A DNA stretch of 64,000 nt from Chara braunii (GCA_003427395.1 BFEA01000352.1:758262-822261), one strand, 5' to 3'. Positions 33,360 to 45,575 are shown, counted from the first letter of the stretch. Numbers and translations: made by a program. The notes: generated from the letters alone by a model not told the origin.

Positions 33360-35621
33360 GCGTCAACAAGTGGTCCAGGCGGAGGAGCAAGGGGTGAAGA
33401 CTGGTTGCCTCCATCTGGAACGGAGGTCCCGTTATCAGAAGATGAACGAGCTCGGTTTTTAAATGGAAAGTGTTATGAGGAGGGCATCTTTCCAGAAGGT
33501 CTGAAGCAAGGAAAGTTTATAGTGGAGAATGGGGAAAGGATCTTCGTGGTGGATAAGCGTATAGGGGAATTGACCACTAAGTGGCTTAAAGAACAAACAA
33601 TGATGGTAATTTTCCAGGGAGAAGCTCGCTCACTTCCAGTCAAAGTGAGGGAGGACCGAATCCCGTCCTATGAAAATGGGTGGACGAGAGCAAGGACTTT
33701 CGCTCGCCCAATGAAGAGAGGACATGTCCATGCGGAAGGTCCAAATGTGATGTCCTACATCGCGATGCAACAAGAGGTAGCCGATTGGATGACCTGGAAG
33801 GCGGAAGACAAGGTCATCATCAGAGGGGTCGAGTACAAAATGGTTTTCAAGCCCTGGATGACGCGACTTGAACTGGAAGAGAGAAGGCGGCTCGAGGACT
33901 CTTCGAAGTTTTGGGTAATGGAACTAAGGGTGCCTCTGAGAGGGATGCTCCCAGTGGCAGATATGGTACAACAAGCAATGGGCCGGATGATCAACACTAT
34001 CCCCCCTCAGCCAGATGCCTCTAGACCTAAATTGATGACCTTAAAGTTCGAATTGGTCCCTGAGGCGGAAAGGGCCTTCAAACCATTATTGCCGCTTCGA
34101 TTGGATGATGTTGACCATCAACGTTGAGTTTGTATGTAAGCATACACCCTGGTGTGAACGCTGCTGATGGTGATTTCATACGGCAACAGATGGCTGCCCT
34201 AAGCTTCGGCAAGGGGAAGGACAGGAACCAGATCCAGCAATGGCGGACAAATTTTCAGGCCGAAACAGACCAGAGATAGTCAAGCAGTCATCAGCAGCAT
34301 TCGAGATGTGGCATGTGACCCTCCGATGGAGATTCCACCTCAAGCAGTTGCAGAATCGTTGATCCGAGGAGCATCCAGACCAAACCAGCGGATGGGTGTG
34401 ATACCAGCTGGACAAACGAATGGAGGGCAGTCGAGAAGCCAACAAGGACTACAGTCTGTGGGAGCAAGCGGGGGTATAGTCAGACCGCATGCAATTCCTG
34501 CCGCTCCTGTAGCACCTGCTCCATGGGGCATGCCCCCACCAGGGTTTCCATACCAGGCTATGGTCAAACGTGTCCGGCCCGGTCTATTCCCACAAGGAAT
34601 GCACCCAAGTCTGTACATGCAGAATCCGTCCGGAATAAACTATGCTGGTGCAGACCAATTTTGCCAAAACCCTGCAGCAGTAGCTGGCGGAGCCTTCACT
34701 GTTGGGCCGCTTAATTATCGAGACAGGGGGATGCCGCAGGGTTTCCACGGGTCAGCAAAGGGCGATACAACCGGAGCTCTGTACTGGAAAGATTTGGCTA
34801 TTGCAGGTGGAACAGGCGCTCTCGGCAATAGTGAAGAACAAGCCACTTCGGAGGATCATCAGGAAGAACACAGGTTGAGGGGAGACGGCATCCAAAGCGA
34901 AGAAAGAGTGTTAGTCGTACAAGAGAGAAAACACGGAGGGAGCTCGAGTCAGCAAGAGGAACAAGTCGGCTTAGACACAGGAGGGGAAGATGACGAAGAC
35001 AGTGAACAGTCCCCGAGGGACATACGAGATGGCTCGATTGTGAGATCAAGAGAGGACGTGGATATGGAAACAATCTTCCTCCTACCTTTGGTCTGTACCT
35101 TACAAGGGACAAAGATTTTTGTTCTACCAATAAGAACGCACTATAGCCAAGTCTATCTCCCCTTAAGTAGCATTGCAGTGCTACCGTCTCAGGAGCTGAT
35201 TGTGGAAGAAGTCCGTCAACTTTTCTCGGACCACTTTATGTTCCGCATCTTTCCGGAAGACCCTTTGATGCGTTTGAAGGTCGATATACTGCAAGGCGGT
35301 AGCATCAGATATTCGGTCTCACTGATAGATGCTAGGATCACCGGAGAGCATTGGAATGGGTTGTCGAATGTAGGTTTAGTGGCAATCCCACTCCGGATTT
35401 TCTTATCGGACCCTCATAACGAACTAGCGAATGTTGCTGTAGAACCGAACCAGTCTGCTTACTTCCTGCTGAAATTAAATGAAGAATTGCAAGGCCGGAG
35501 GAATTGGACTTCAGTCTATTTTGTTGAAGTATTGAGCGTGAGATGGCCGGACTTGATTTTTGCACAAGGACTCATCCAATCCACAGGGGTCCAATTGGTT
35601 GGAGTATATGAGGAAACTTAG
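33360..35621 (+). pseudogene. LINE ORF1 protein, one frame gap
   Basis: The ATG in ...AAGAAGATGGCG (33357) starts MASTSGPGGG and runs to TGA at 34127 (GEDWLPPSGTEVPLSEDERA, VMSYIAMQQEVADWM). The reading then moves frame (ISIHPGVN-like, AALSFGKGKDRNQIQQWRT) and returns to the original frame by 34308, giving a further 437 codons that end VYEET at 35621. The second part is rich in proline, glycine and glutamate, then has a folded-looking C-terminal half (LLPLVCTLQGTKIFVLPIR). No CCHC knuckle or RRM could be identified. Role inferred from position: RNA-binding ORF1 of the retrotransposition RNP. The stop overlaps the start of ORF2, in the first copy of a 121-bp duplication. Confidence 0.75.
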
Positions 35622-35841
35622 AGTGGCTACATGGAATGTACAAGGGCTGGGTGACACGGGAGGCACACAGAAAGGTAGACGCTTAAAACCCTGGATCCAC
35701 GAGAAACATGTGGATATAGTTGGAGTATATGAGGAAACTTAGAGTGGCTACATGGAATGTACAAGGGCTGGGTGACACGGGAGGCACACAGAAAGGTAAA
35801 CGCTTAAAACCCTGGATCCACGAGAAACATGTGGATATAGT
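35600..35841 (+). repeat. 121-bp tandem duplication at ORF1 end / ORF2 start
   Basis: 35600-35720 and 35721-35841 are the same sequence, TTGGAGTATATGAGGAAACT onward, with one visible difference (GGTAGACGC versus GGTAAACGC). Because 121 is not a multiple of three, the ORF2 start in copy 1 runs out of frame at 35742 and only copy 2 leads into the endonuclease. Confidence 0.97.
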
Positions 35842-36600
35842 AATGGTCCAGGAAACAAAGCTGTCCGAAGAGAAGCTAGGCCGCCTAGCGGATTGGTGGG
35901 CAGACCCACAATTATGGTCACCAGCCCGTGGTAGTAAGGGAGGAGTAGCCTTACTAATCCACCAACGATTGGATGTCATCATGATTGACTGTGATGACAA
36001 CCTGTGGGGAAGGTGGTGCTGGGTCAAGCTAGCAATTGGGGGTGAGGAATGGATCTTTGCAACGGTTTATGCACCTAATGATCCCCTAGACAGGATCAAG
36101 TTCATTGAATTACTGTCTAGGAAGTTACCACACAGAAAAAATGATCGTAGGAGGAGATTGGAATCTGGTATGTGATCTAGGGCTGGATTCCAAAAAAGTG
36201 GAGGGGATGAAAAGGGATATGAGGAGTCGAGGACCATGTTACAGTGGATGGAAAAGTGGGCATTGCAAGATCCGTATAGAGATATGCACCCCAACGAACT
36301 GGGCTACACATGGTTCGGTAATTCGCTCCAGACAACAGGGGTGAAGCAACACCTGGACTTCTTCCTGGTCTCAGAAGACTTGAGGAGCGATACTATCTTG
36401 ATAGAAGAGCAGAATGCTATCCTGTCGGGCCATAAGCCGGTGCTGTTGACAGTCAGGACTGGAGAACTGAGTGAGAGAGGTATGGGCTGCTTCCGCCTGA
36501 ATACAATGCTTATGGACGACGCCGGCCTCCTGGGTACAATCCTTTTGGGAAGATTGGGAGGAAGCGGAAATTTTATTCGACACACAGGCTGATTGGCTAG
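35720..36600 (+). pseudogene. LINE ORF2, APE-like endonuclease domain
   Basis: MRKLRVATWNVQGLGDT contains the WN motif, followed by IVMVQETKL (catalytic Glu), IFATVYAPND, then after a shift GGDWNLV (near 36150) and, after another, HLDFFLVSEDL and ILSGHKPVLLT (36421). These are the conserved blocks of the exonuclease-endonuclease-phosphatase fold used by LINEs to nick target DNA. The usual SDH motif reads SGH, so the Asp that assists the catalytic His is lost, and two frameshifts split the domain. It is therefore not expected to be active. Confidence 0.85.
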
Positions 36601-36629
36601 ATACAGGGCTCAGAGTTATCTCCAGTAAA

Positions 36630-38000
36630 TTGAAGGTGTTTTCATGCATCACGACCTTTCTGAGGAACAAAGAGGAGAACGACTGCAAGCAAATGGTAGA
36701 AGAAGCGGAAGCCAGGATGACGGAACGTCCGATCTTGGAAGCCGTATGGCCAGAGGAGAGGGTATCAAGGTTAAAAGAATGGAAGAAGATCCAAGTGGAG
36801 AAGCACGACAGATGGGAACAGATTCTCATTGAAAAGAAGATTGCCACAAGAGACAGACTCAACAAAGAAAGTTTTCAGCGGCTCCTGCCACGAAGAAGGT
36901 CAGTGCAAATGTGGGAATTAAAGGACCCACACCTCCCAGCTCTACCAGTGGCAACAAAGAACAAGAGTATGTGCTCTTACGTGGCAGCATACTTTCAGGA
37001 CATCCTGTCTACGAAAGTACTGTTTGACGAACCGGACTCAGACCTGACACAACGGTCTGACCTATGGGACAACTTAGGGGTCAAGCTCTCATCAGAAGCA
37101 AAGGATGAACTGGAAGCTCCTTTCACTGCAGAAAAACTGACAAGAACGGTGAAGTCTACTGCAAGCGGCAAGGCTCCTGGCGATGACGACCTCCCACATG
37201 AATTTTTTTAAGTATGCTTGGGCTTCCTCGTCCAAGACCTGATGTCAGTATTTAACGCTATCCCAGAGAGGGGTAGACTAGGAACATCCATGGCCAGGGG
37301 AGTTATCACGTTGTTGTACAAGAAGGGCAGCAAAGATGAAATCAGGAACTGGAGACCAATTTCGCTGCTGAACTTCTCGTACAATTTTTTTGGCAAAGTC
37401 ATTGGCAAACAGGCTGGCCCCTTTCCTACCAGCGCTAGTAGGATTGGATCAATATGCATTCGTACGCGGCCGATCTATCTTTGAGAACCTGGGGACAGTT
37501 GTTGAAGTGTTAGAGCTGATAGAGGAACAAAGGCTTGACGTGGCAGTGCTGATGCTTGACCTGGAAAAAATATACGATAGAGTCAATTGATCGTTTGTGT
37601 TGACGACACTCAGATTAATGAATTTTGGTGAGAACTTCTGCAGTTTAGTGAACGCTCTATATTTCTCTGCCACGACGGTGGTACACGGCCATCATTCGGC
37701 TGAGTTTCATCTGACAAGATCCCTCAGACAGGGATGTCCTCTAGCCCCACTTCTGTTTGTGCTTCAAATGGAGGTGATTCTCTGTGACATCCACAGACAT
37801 CCGCTGGTGGAAAGCCTTAAGGTCGGGCAAATAATGCAAGGTTAAAGCATTGGCAGACGACCTGCTGGCGATCTCAGTCAATACATCCATTTCCCTGGAA
37901 GCCTTGAAGAAATGCCTATCCAGGTATGCCGAGCTTTCGCAGGCTGCCATTAATTGGAACAAGTCCATCTATTTCCTCCCAAGGGAATACTCCTAAAAAG
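36630..38000 (+). pseudogene. LINE ORF2, reverse transcriptase domain
   Basis: Linker 36630-37130 is charged and helical. RT blocks follow: SGKAPGDDDLPHEFF (37165), NWRPISLLNFSYNFFGKVI (37350), DQYAFVRGRSIFENLG, motif A VLMLDLEKIYDRVN (catalytic Asp, 37550), then TGA where Trp is expected, motif B RQGCPLAPLLFVLQME (37728) and motif C ALADDLLAIS with the two catalytic Asp codons at 37856-37861, reached after a one-base shift. The order is that of plant L1-type LINEs. Catalytic residues survive but the frame is broken at least four times. Confidence 0.88.
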
Positions 38001-38073
38001 TCGAGTATGGGATGAAACGAGTACAAGCTAATATAGCGGAACGGTACCTGGGGATTCAGGTAGCATTGGAGGA

Positions 38074-40250
38074 TTGCTCTGCATCTCAAAAGACCATTTT
38101 TTTTTTGNAGAAGATTACGGGGAGAATCCGGAATGGGGGAAGGCAAAGCACCTATCTTTGATAGGAAGGGTCCTGGCGGGCACAGTTTTTGCCTTCTCCA
38201 TCCTTTGGTATGTCACCAGGATGAGGAAATTTGATAAGGGCTTGTTGAAAGGTGTAAAGTCGGCAGCCAGGAGATTCATATGGAAGCCTGGATCTGAAGA
38301 AGAGAAAGGCTACATATCAAAGGTCTCATGGGAGACACTGTGTTTGCCGAAAGAGGAAGGGGGCTTGCAGTCCTAGACCCGGAGCTGCATAACTCGATGC
38401 TCCTATCGAAATGGATTATGAAGGTGGCCACAATGGAGGAGGAATCAGATTGGTGTCTCCTAGCGGAAGAGATCTTATGTGAACAGTGGGGTCTCACTCG
38501 ATCGTCAGATGTATGGGTAGCGATAATGATCCAAGCCTCCCTGCACAAACAAATCAANTCACGGATCTGGAAAANCATCATCAAGGCATGGCAAGTGCGC
38601 ACCAAACGAAGTGGNTGTGCCCAAGACTTTGGCTGAAGTGCTGGNACAACANCGTTTCGATAACCCACACATCAAAATTGTGGAGGGGCGACCGNTCCCA
38701 NCCGACACTAGGCCAAGCTCATTCGGCCTGAAATGGATTAGAAAGGGGACTTCGAAGGTTCAAGATCTCTGGGAGGAAACACATGGGCAGTGGAAGTCGC
38801 CCTCGAAGATCAAACTACTCTCAGTCAACTCCAGATGCAGGAGGAAAGATTGATGGGTGCTAGGTAAATCACTTTGTTCTGGCGGTCATTCTGTATGACT
38901 GAAGAGGCATCTGGAACTCTAGGATTAGATCAGCACCTCGCTAGGATAAGAGGGATTTGGATTTGTCACTCTGCGCATTCAATGTTATATGTAAGGGACG
39001 CTGGACCCGTTTTCCAGCAGGTGCTGCTCCCCACCAATAGATCGGAGCCCCCCGGATAACAGGTAGGAGGGTATGCTCTTATCATCCCTCCTATTTGTGG
39101 TTGTGGGTAAAAAAAAAATTAATAATAAATAAATAAAAAATGCAGGATGAAAGATTGAGACGATTTATAGAAGCCATTCCTGTCGCCTGGAAATTGCTGA
39201 CAAGTCCCGAGCATGTTCCTGAGCCTGGTACCTGGTTCAAACCGGAGGAAGAGGAAGAGCAGGTCCTCAGGCTGGAAAAATGGAAAGAAGAGCCACAAGG
39301 AAAATGCGCCTTGACAGTTTTCAAAAGAACACATGCTGGCCTGCCAGATCTATCACAGATTGGCTGCACCTCACGGTACGGGACNACTGGATTACGCGAG
39401 TTGAAAGTAAACAGCAAGTGGAGTTGCCAACAACCTACGCAAGTGCAATACTCGCTACTAGCTGGTGGTACACAACTGTTGAAGGTGAGGATCGATCAAA
39501 CCAAATGAGGATGGAAGCACGAGACATAAGTAATTTGGGATCTTAGCAATATGTCGAAGGGGATAAAATTGTTGAAGACGCAAAGGGGATCGACACAAGT
39601 AAGTTGTCGATGAGAGAAAATAACACCGCACCTGCCCCTTCGACAGAGGAGGAGTTAACTAAATTTTGGATCCAACTCACTCAGATTCCCTCTCAGAAAT
39701 TCGCCTCCCTGCTCTGGTTACAGTCCCACCAAGTTGTTCCAGTGGCTAGGTGACTGAGAAGAAAGGGGGTGTCCGTGTAAGAAAGCCTGTGAAAGGTGTA
39801 ATTGGATCTTTGAGACCGCCCACCACCTCTGGTGGGCCTATCCCGGGTCGGCTAAATGGTGGTCATGGTGGTTTTAGCTTTGGGTTATGATCTNAGGTCT
39901 GGCNNATTTGACAGGGGAAAGGTGGGTGCTAATGGGACTCCTCCTAGGGCACAACAGGGGATTGTGGATGTGGTTACATTGTGCAAGTCGGAAGAGCAGT
40001 ACGGATGTGGGTNATCTCAGACCGNAATGATCAGAGATTTCAAGGCNGGAGTTTATCAGATGTACAGGNTGAGCGGCTCTTCAAGGCCCTCCTCAGAAAT
40101 GAGATCAAGGCAGATTGGNNACGAAAGNCAAGAAAAGGGCAATNGNAAGCAGGCAGAGAGTGGTTCAGAAGAACCTGGGCCCGAAGNGCCCATAGTGCGA
40201 ACATCTCGAGAGAAGGAAAGATGCAGATCGCAGACTGGTTAGAATGGTAG
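38074..40250 (+). pseudogene. LINE ORF2, post-RT region and zinc-binding C-terminus
   Basis: HLSLIGRVLAGTVFAFSILW (38150), ARRFIWKPGSEEEKGY and LCLPKEEGGL match the region seen at 24.3 kb in LINE-1. Further on are YVRDAGPVFQQVLLPTN (38985) and, after an A-rich stretch (39105-39140), EAIPVAWKLLTSPEH. The zf-RVT motif is CERCNWIFETAHHLWWAY (about 39790): the final Cys is Tyr. Two groups of N bases and frameshifts fragment the sequence. A-rich 39105-39140 may be a small insertion. Confidence 0.75.
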
Positions 40251-40772
40251 GATTAGTGGGGATAGAGCTTTCGTCTTGGTTTGTGCGTTTTTTTTGGGCC
40301 TTGTGGACTCGTTTGGATGTACGAACCAGGGTATCTCGGTTCTGGTTTCGTCCGCAAGAGGACAACAGGGGAGGTGGGTGGAGAGTGNCACNGTTACTGG
40401 GAACAACAGTTCCAACCNNNCGATTATCGTCGGGTCAGGACGTATACGCCTGTGAAATAGGAGTAGAATAAGGTAGGAAAGTAGTGTAGGTAGATAGCAG
40501 TACTTAAGAAGCAATAGCTTAGATAGTTAAACATTATATCCCATGGGTAGTAATATAGGCTAGAGGTGTGAAGATGATCGGAAGCCTGTTAATGACAGTA
40601 GTCTTAGTTTGTTTGGTTTAAGACTGTTTTCTCTCAAGAGATGATGATGCCAGATTAAGTTACCGGCTGATGTTGCCGAGATAACTCCGGGTTGAATTGT
40701 GAGGTCCCCGGACTCGAGTGTTTCTGATTTTGCAATAACGTGTTAACAAAAAAAAAAAAAAAAAAAAAAAAA
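40251..40772 (+). other. LINE 3' UTR and A-tail
   Basis: Ends with CCGGGTTGAATTGTGAGGTC and CCCGGACTCGAG (about 40688-40718), the same 3' sequence as in LINE-1 and LINE-2, then a pure A-run at 40747-40772. The shared end is what the element's own reverse transcriptase is expected to recognise. Confidence 0.8.
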
Positions 40773-40960
40773 CATCTATCCCTAATAAAGCTGCCTTTGC
40801 TTGCTCCAGTAAATTGTTGGGGAGCAACACCTGCTGGAAATCAGGAACAATGTCCCAAATAGATCCAAGAACCGTGTATGGGTAGAGAGTCACAAATCCC
40901 GGGCCGCTCTCGACATTGGCGGGAAAGGAGAAGGTAAAATGGAAGGGAGTAAGGGGAGAT
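40773..40960 (-). pseudogene. Inverted LINE ORF2 fragment
   Basis: The minus strand reads LGSIWDIVPDFQQVLLPNN and LEQAKAALLG, the region equivalent to YVRDAGPVFQQVLLPTN of LINE-3. As at 26566, it sits directly after an A-tail in opposite orientation. Confidence 0.65.
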
Positions 40961-41289
40961 AATTCCTGAGTGCTATTGACTAGACCACACCGACGAGTCC
41001 CCGAGTAGTGTTGGCAAGGATGCTGGTTCACTTGGCGATGGTGATGAAATCGTGCACGCATATGACTTTTGCACGTGGAGAGGTTGGTCCAATGGAGGGA
41101 CCAGCGGGACAACATAGTCTTCGTAACTTCCTTGAAGACTTGCAACATACGCATGTTCCCCGGACGTGGAGGAGGTTGCTAGCAAGGCAACCATGTCCGG
41201 CGGAGGAGGAAGTGGAGTCGCCTTACTTCCCGCGGAGCTCGGTTTCTCAAGCTTTGCCATGGGTGGACGTCTTCTTTGCCTTTGTCGGG

Positions 41290-41331
41290 GCATTGCGACC
41301 CCGTGTGCTTGGTGCTGTTGCACCAGTAGCA
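41290..41331 (-). pseudogene. CCHC zinc knuckle of LTR-retrotransposon gag
   Basis: The minus strand reads CYWCNSTKHTGSQC, a perfect C-x2-C-x4-H-x4-C nucleocapsid knuckle. It is in the same frame as the gag segment 41338-41676 and is separated from it by a single TGA (41338-41340) and two codons. It places this region at the gag/pol boundary of an LTR element. Confidence 0.85.
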
Positions 41332-41337
41332 ACAATT

Positions 41338-42319
41338 TCATTTTTGGTGAAGCTTGTATTGCTCCTTTGTGAGGCGAAATTTTTTCCATGGCTCATTCGG
41401 CTGTTCGACTTTCGTAGTTGACGCAAATTTCTTCTTTTTCTTCTTTTTGTTGCGTCGTGGCGGAAGGGCATTGACTCTGTTTCCTTCACTAGACTCGTGA
41501 GTCGGCGCTTGGTTATCATCTTGTCCATCTGATTGGACAGCAGTGACTTGCTGTGTCCGTGGGCCTTTGCTGTTCTCCACAAAATTCGGTTGGCTTCGCC
41601 GCTCGTTGGCGACCCACCGATTTGTTTGGATTACCTCACTCGCCTTGTCCACGATCTGGTGAAAGTCCATGTACAAGCTGCGCTCCTCAAGGGTCGTGCT
41701 TAATACGTCAACCGATCGCTGGAAGAGTTCGCGACGAAGGTATATCCAAATGCGGGATCGTCACAAGTTTCTGCCACTCGGTTGACCATTCGCGTGTTGG
41801 CTGGCTGCCTTGGTGCACGGTGAAGATCCGGTTCGTGCCTTTGCCTTGAGCGTCGTCGATGATGAAACGTTTCCGCCACTTCTCGGTCATGGCCTTCCAA
41901 GTGAACTTGGTGAAGAGTTTTGCGACCTCGACGCCTTCGGTTTGTGCCATGTGGTTGAGCCACACTTGGCTGGCACCGGTGCTGCAAAGGTAAGGAGCTG
42001 AGATCTTTGATTCTGGCGGGACTAAGTGAATAGAGAGCTCGCTGGTGAAACCTTGCCGCCAACTCATGGGGTTCGCCTTGTGGTAGTTATCGAACTTTTG
42101 GATGTTGAACTTTGACATCTTGCACTGTTTGGACATCATGCTGCTGCAGGTCCCGGTTGGTTGTTGCTGCAGCTGACGCAGGTCAACTTGTACTGCGACC
42201 ATTTGTTGGCTGATGGTCGCCGGCCGTTGGAGGATGTTCAAATTGTTGACGAGCGCTACTAGGTGATCCATTCGTTCCTCCAGCTCGTAGATCGATGGAT
42301 CGATTCTTGAGGATGCCAT
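41338..42319 (-). pseudogene. Ty3/gypsy-type gag, frameshifted
   Basis: The likely start is the ATG at 42317-42319 (MASSRIDPSIYELEERMDHL), not the upstream in-frame ATG inside the LTR. A short coiled coil is followed by FNIQKFDNYHKANPMSWRQG (the 'F.G....d...W' entry of retrotransposon gag), LCSTGASQVWLNHMAQT and FTKFTWKAMTEKW, then FGYTFVANSSSDRL and, in a third frame, TTLEERSLYMDFHQIVDKAS, the usual capsid C-terminal pattern. Lysine-rich NKKKKKKKFA and the zinc knuckle follow. At least two frameshifts separate these blocks. Protease, RT and integrase are not present downstream (toward lower coordinates), where the sequence meets a LINE fragment near 40960. It is a truncated, dead element. 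Confidence 0.8.
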
Positions 42320-42789
42320 GTGCCTGTGCGGCACGTTGTCGGGACCTGTGGGTCTCGAATCAAGTGTCAACCCTTGAAAGATGGTATATGGCGAAAATGT
42401 GCACGACAGAGAAATCGGGAGGCAAGAGAGAGGAAAAGGATGAAGGGGTCAAGGCTAGATGGGTGGCGCCTCGAGGCGTGGAGGATGTCCTTGGCCGCAG
42501 GAACCATTGGGCCAAGAATGGGTTGATAGAATGACAAGCGGCAAAGGGCCATGAGAGACTAGTAAAGGCGACCCTCCTTCTCAAAAGAAGAAGGACCGCC
42601 GGGAAAATAATACCTTGGGCTGAGCACCGCAGAATGAAAAGGGTCAACGACATCAAGAGAATAGTGTGGGGTCGCTGACACGAGAGAATGTAGCATGAGG
42701 CTGAGGAGGCCGCATGAATTCAGCATGAGAAGGGCCAAAGGGCCATGAGCCAAGCAAAGGGGGCGCGGTGGACCACAAGGGAATACCGA

Positions 42790-44860
42790 GACCATGAGAA
42801 TGAGAGACTTGACGGTCGCAAGATGCTAGAAAATAAGGACCCTAGCATGGGGGCTGCCTGCGGCAACTGACGGGAACCGCGAGATTAGACGGCCGCGACC
42901 GGAAAGACCAGCACGCTTGGGACATGGAAAGAGACAAGAAAATGAGGCCACCATGGGGTGGGGAACGCCAAGAGAAATCGGGACACCATGAGGAAAGGTG
43001 TCGAGGACCGTAGGGGGCCAAGTAAAAATAATGGTATTTTGGGACAAGTGCCGGCGGGACCATTGGAGGGACAAGTGTCGCCGAGGCCACCGATGGGACA
43101 AGTGCTGGGGGACTGGTGCGGGACAAGAGTCAGGGACTGGTGATGTCCCAAGGAGAAAAATTGTGAAGGGCCATGAGAAAGAAATATTCAAAGCAAGGTG
43201 CGCTGCCAAGATCAAAGATCTTAATGGAAGCAAATGGGAGGACCAAAAAGAGAAAGGAAAGTAAAGAAATATAAGGGAAGGGGGGCATGGCAGCAATCCA
43301 AAATATCTCGGATCTGTCACCCTAAAGAAAATGGAGCCTAAAGAGGCTCCATGTGAAAAATAGGCCTCCGGGAGAAAATTGGAGTAGGAGGGGCCACCGT
43401 GCATAAGAGACAAGGGCAAAGTGGGGCTCCTATGAGCATGGGGAAACCACAGTTGTAGTCCGAGAAATAACGGACTGCACTTGGGCATAGGAAGGGCCGC
43501 AACCAAGAGGTAGGGTCTGGAAATAGCCTCAACGGCTAATTGACACTTGACATGCTAAAAAAAGAAAGAAAGAAGAGAAAAAAATGAGAAAAAGGAGGGA
43601 GAATGAGACGAGAAGTGAGAGGGAGTGAGTGAGTTGCCTGTTAGTAGGAACTGGCAGGTCCCTACTGTTCGAAATTGGAGGGAAATGTATCCTTGGATGT
43701 GTCGGTTACAAAGTATCTTGATTTTCTTTAGATTTTGCTGAGAAAATCAAAGAAACTCAGGGCCTTATGCAACCGAGATACAACGGATTGCATGAGGGAG
43801 GGAAAACACATGTTTTAGGTACTTCCGGAACCAACATTGATCCCGGATGCACTTGGAAATTGGTCGTTTTATTCTGTTTCAGTTTGGGGCACGTTGTGGG
43901 GCAATGAGACTAGGAAAATGCCCACTATAGCAGTCCGAGAAATAACGGACTGCTTGGGGGTGGCCAATGGGAAATGAGCCTTGACACACTCAAGACACTA
44001 GAAATTAGTGTTTCAAGCATGAGGCAAGTGAAAACGGCAAATGGCAACCGTGAGATGAGTAGCTCACGACCGCGAAAAATCAAGACACTTGAGACCACAT
44101 GGGAAGGAGAAATGGGGACTGTCAGGGACAAGGGAGTCCCAAATAAAAATGAGACGTCATCGGAAACCACGCCGGGGACTAGATGGACCCAAATAAAAAT
44201 AGTTGAAAATTGGGACATGCATCGGCGGTGCCACCGTCGGGACTAGAAAATGGAACTAGTACGGGGTGAGTGGCGGGGACTTTAGTATCCCAAGAAGAAT
44301 TGCAGGCGCACATGAAGGATGAAAGTGCAAAACAAGTGACTTGACGGTAGAAAATATTAGCCACTATTGGTGCAAGAACTGAATGGGCCAAGGAAGAAGG
44401 TGCTAGGGGGCAAAAGGAGAGGAAAATGGTGATGGGAGGACTGCCCAGAAGTCCGAGATATCTCGGACTAACAAGACATGAGACAATAGAGCCCCAAGGG
44501 GCTCAATGCAAAAAATAGGCTGCCAAGAGAAAATCGGAGCAAAGGGGGCTCAAAATTGAGACTAACGGAGGCAAAATAGAGCCCCCATGACTGTGGGGGG
44601 GCTTCATTACTGCAATCCTAGATGTAACGGCCAACTGCTGGGTCTGAATCTGACCATAGATGAAGATGCATGGCCTAGAAAAAAAATCCACAGTTGCTTG
44701 ACACTTGTCACAATAAAAATAAAAGAAGAAGAGAAAAATAGGGGAGAAAACGAAGGGAGAATGAGACAAAAGGGGAAAAAAGGGTGGAGGAGGATGTGTC
44801 GGCCAGTTGGGACTAGCACAGTAGGGATTGGCAGGTCCTTAATGTGACCTCATCCCTCCG
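42790..44860 (+). repeat. Approx. 1.15-kb imperfect tandem duplication within LTR L
   Basis: 43330-43710 and 44490-44860 share GGAGCC/GAGCCCC-like starts, GAAAATTGGAG / GAAAATCGGAG, AATGAGACAAAAG-like stretches, ATTGGCAGGTCC / ACTGGCAGGTCC and a GATGTGTCGG phrase in order. The preceding halves (42800-43260, 43960-44440) also correspond, with GGGACAAGTG and GACCGCG blocks. The motif GTCCGAGAAATAACGGACTG occurs at 43459 and 43932. Confidence 0.55.
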
Positions 44861-45567
44861 GATTTGGTGGAGGGCAATCCGGATTGCAGAGATAAGGCCC
44901 TTGGGGCATTATCTCAGCAATATCTAAATTAAAAGAGCAAAAATGAGAGAAAAAGCAGAAAGGAATAAACCGGTTTTCTTTTGGGCCATGGATCTGGATT
45001 TGAGATTCAGATCCATGGAGGAGAAGATATGGCTGTTACGAGTGGGCCCAACTCAAACGACCAACTCCGGAATGAGTTGGCACCCAAAAATGGAAAGAAA
45101 CAAAAGAGAGAAGAACGAAACTGTGCATTCGGCCCAAAAAGAGGGTCAGATGCACCAAAAATTCAGAAAGTGAGCTTTGGGGTTAAAATTTGAAGCAAAG
45201 ACCACTTGGAGGTAACTCGGAATATTGCTGGCCTTGGATCTTAGCCAGATCCAAGGTCGTGATAGCACCGACGCGCAAGGAAAAATCGAGAAAAAAGGCC
45301 CACAAATGGGCCTTTTCCTTTCAAGTGAGGCTGCCCCTTAGATATTTGGACTCAAGGGGGCAGCTTCGGAAAATGAAATGGAGACATGAGGAGGCTCTAG
45401 AGGTAGGCTGAGTTAGTACCAACCACTCAGACTGCGTGAATCTGGCCAAAAAGAGACCCAGGTACTCACGGAGAGACCCATTTGTAAAAATTGGGCATGG
45501 GGCTACCTCGGTTCACCTGGAGGCACATTGGGAAGCCCATAGGCTGGTCGTAGTACTGGTTTCAGCC

Positions 45568-45575
45568 TATATAAG
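45568..45575 (+). promoter_or_regulatory. TATA box of LTR L
   Basis: TATATAAG in the context AGCCTATATAAGTTGAGG. Its strand agrees with the TG start at 42337. Assignment rests on sequence and position only. Confidence 0.5.

Larger units (their letters stand above)
32990..40772 (+). mobile_element. LINE-3 of window: near full-length non-LTR retrotransposon
   Basis: A single element in order: GC-rich 5' UTR, ORF1 (33360-35621), ORF2 with APE-type endonuclease, reverse transcriptase, post-RT region and zf-RVT (35620-40250), 3' UTR and A-tail (40747-40772). ORF1 and ORF2 meet at 35620. Frameshifts, stop codons and clusters of N (38559-38701, 39895-40420) interrupt it. It may be a consensus-quality problem or real decay. 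The 5' boundary cannot be fixed because of the adapter at 32.8 kb. No target-site duplication is visible. Confidence 0.85.

Noticed and set aside
34308-34618. Minus-strand ORFs opposite LINE ORF1
   Set aside because: Shadows of the coding strand.
42826-43506. 226-codon minus-strand ORF
   Set aside because: Lies in LTR-like, G-rich DNA that is duplicated with frame changes; low-complexity Pro/Ser/Leu translation without a domain.
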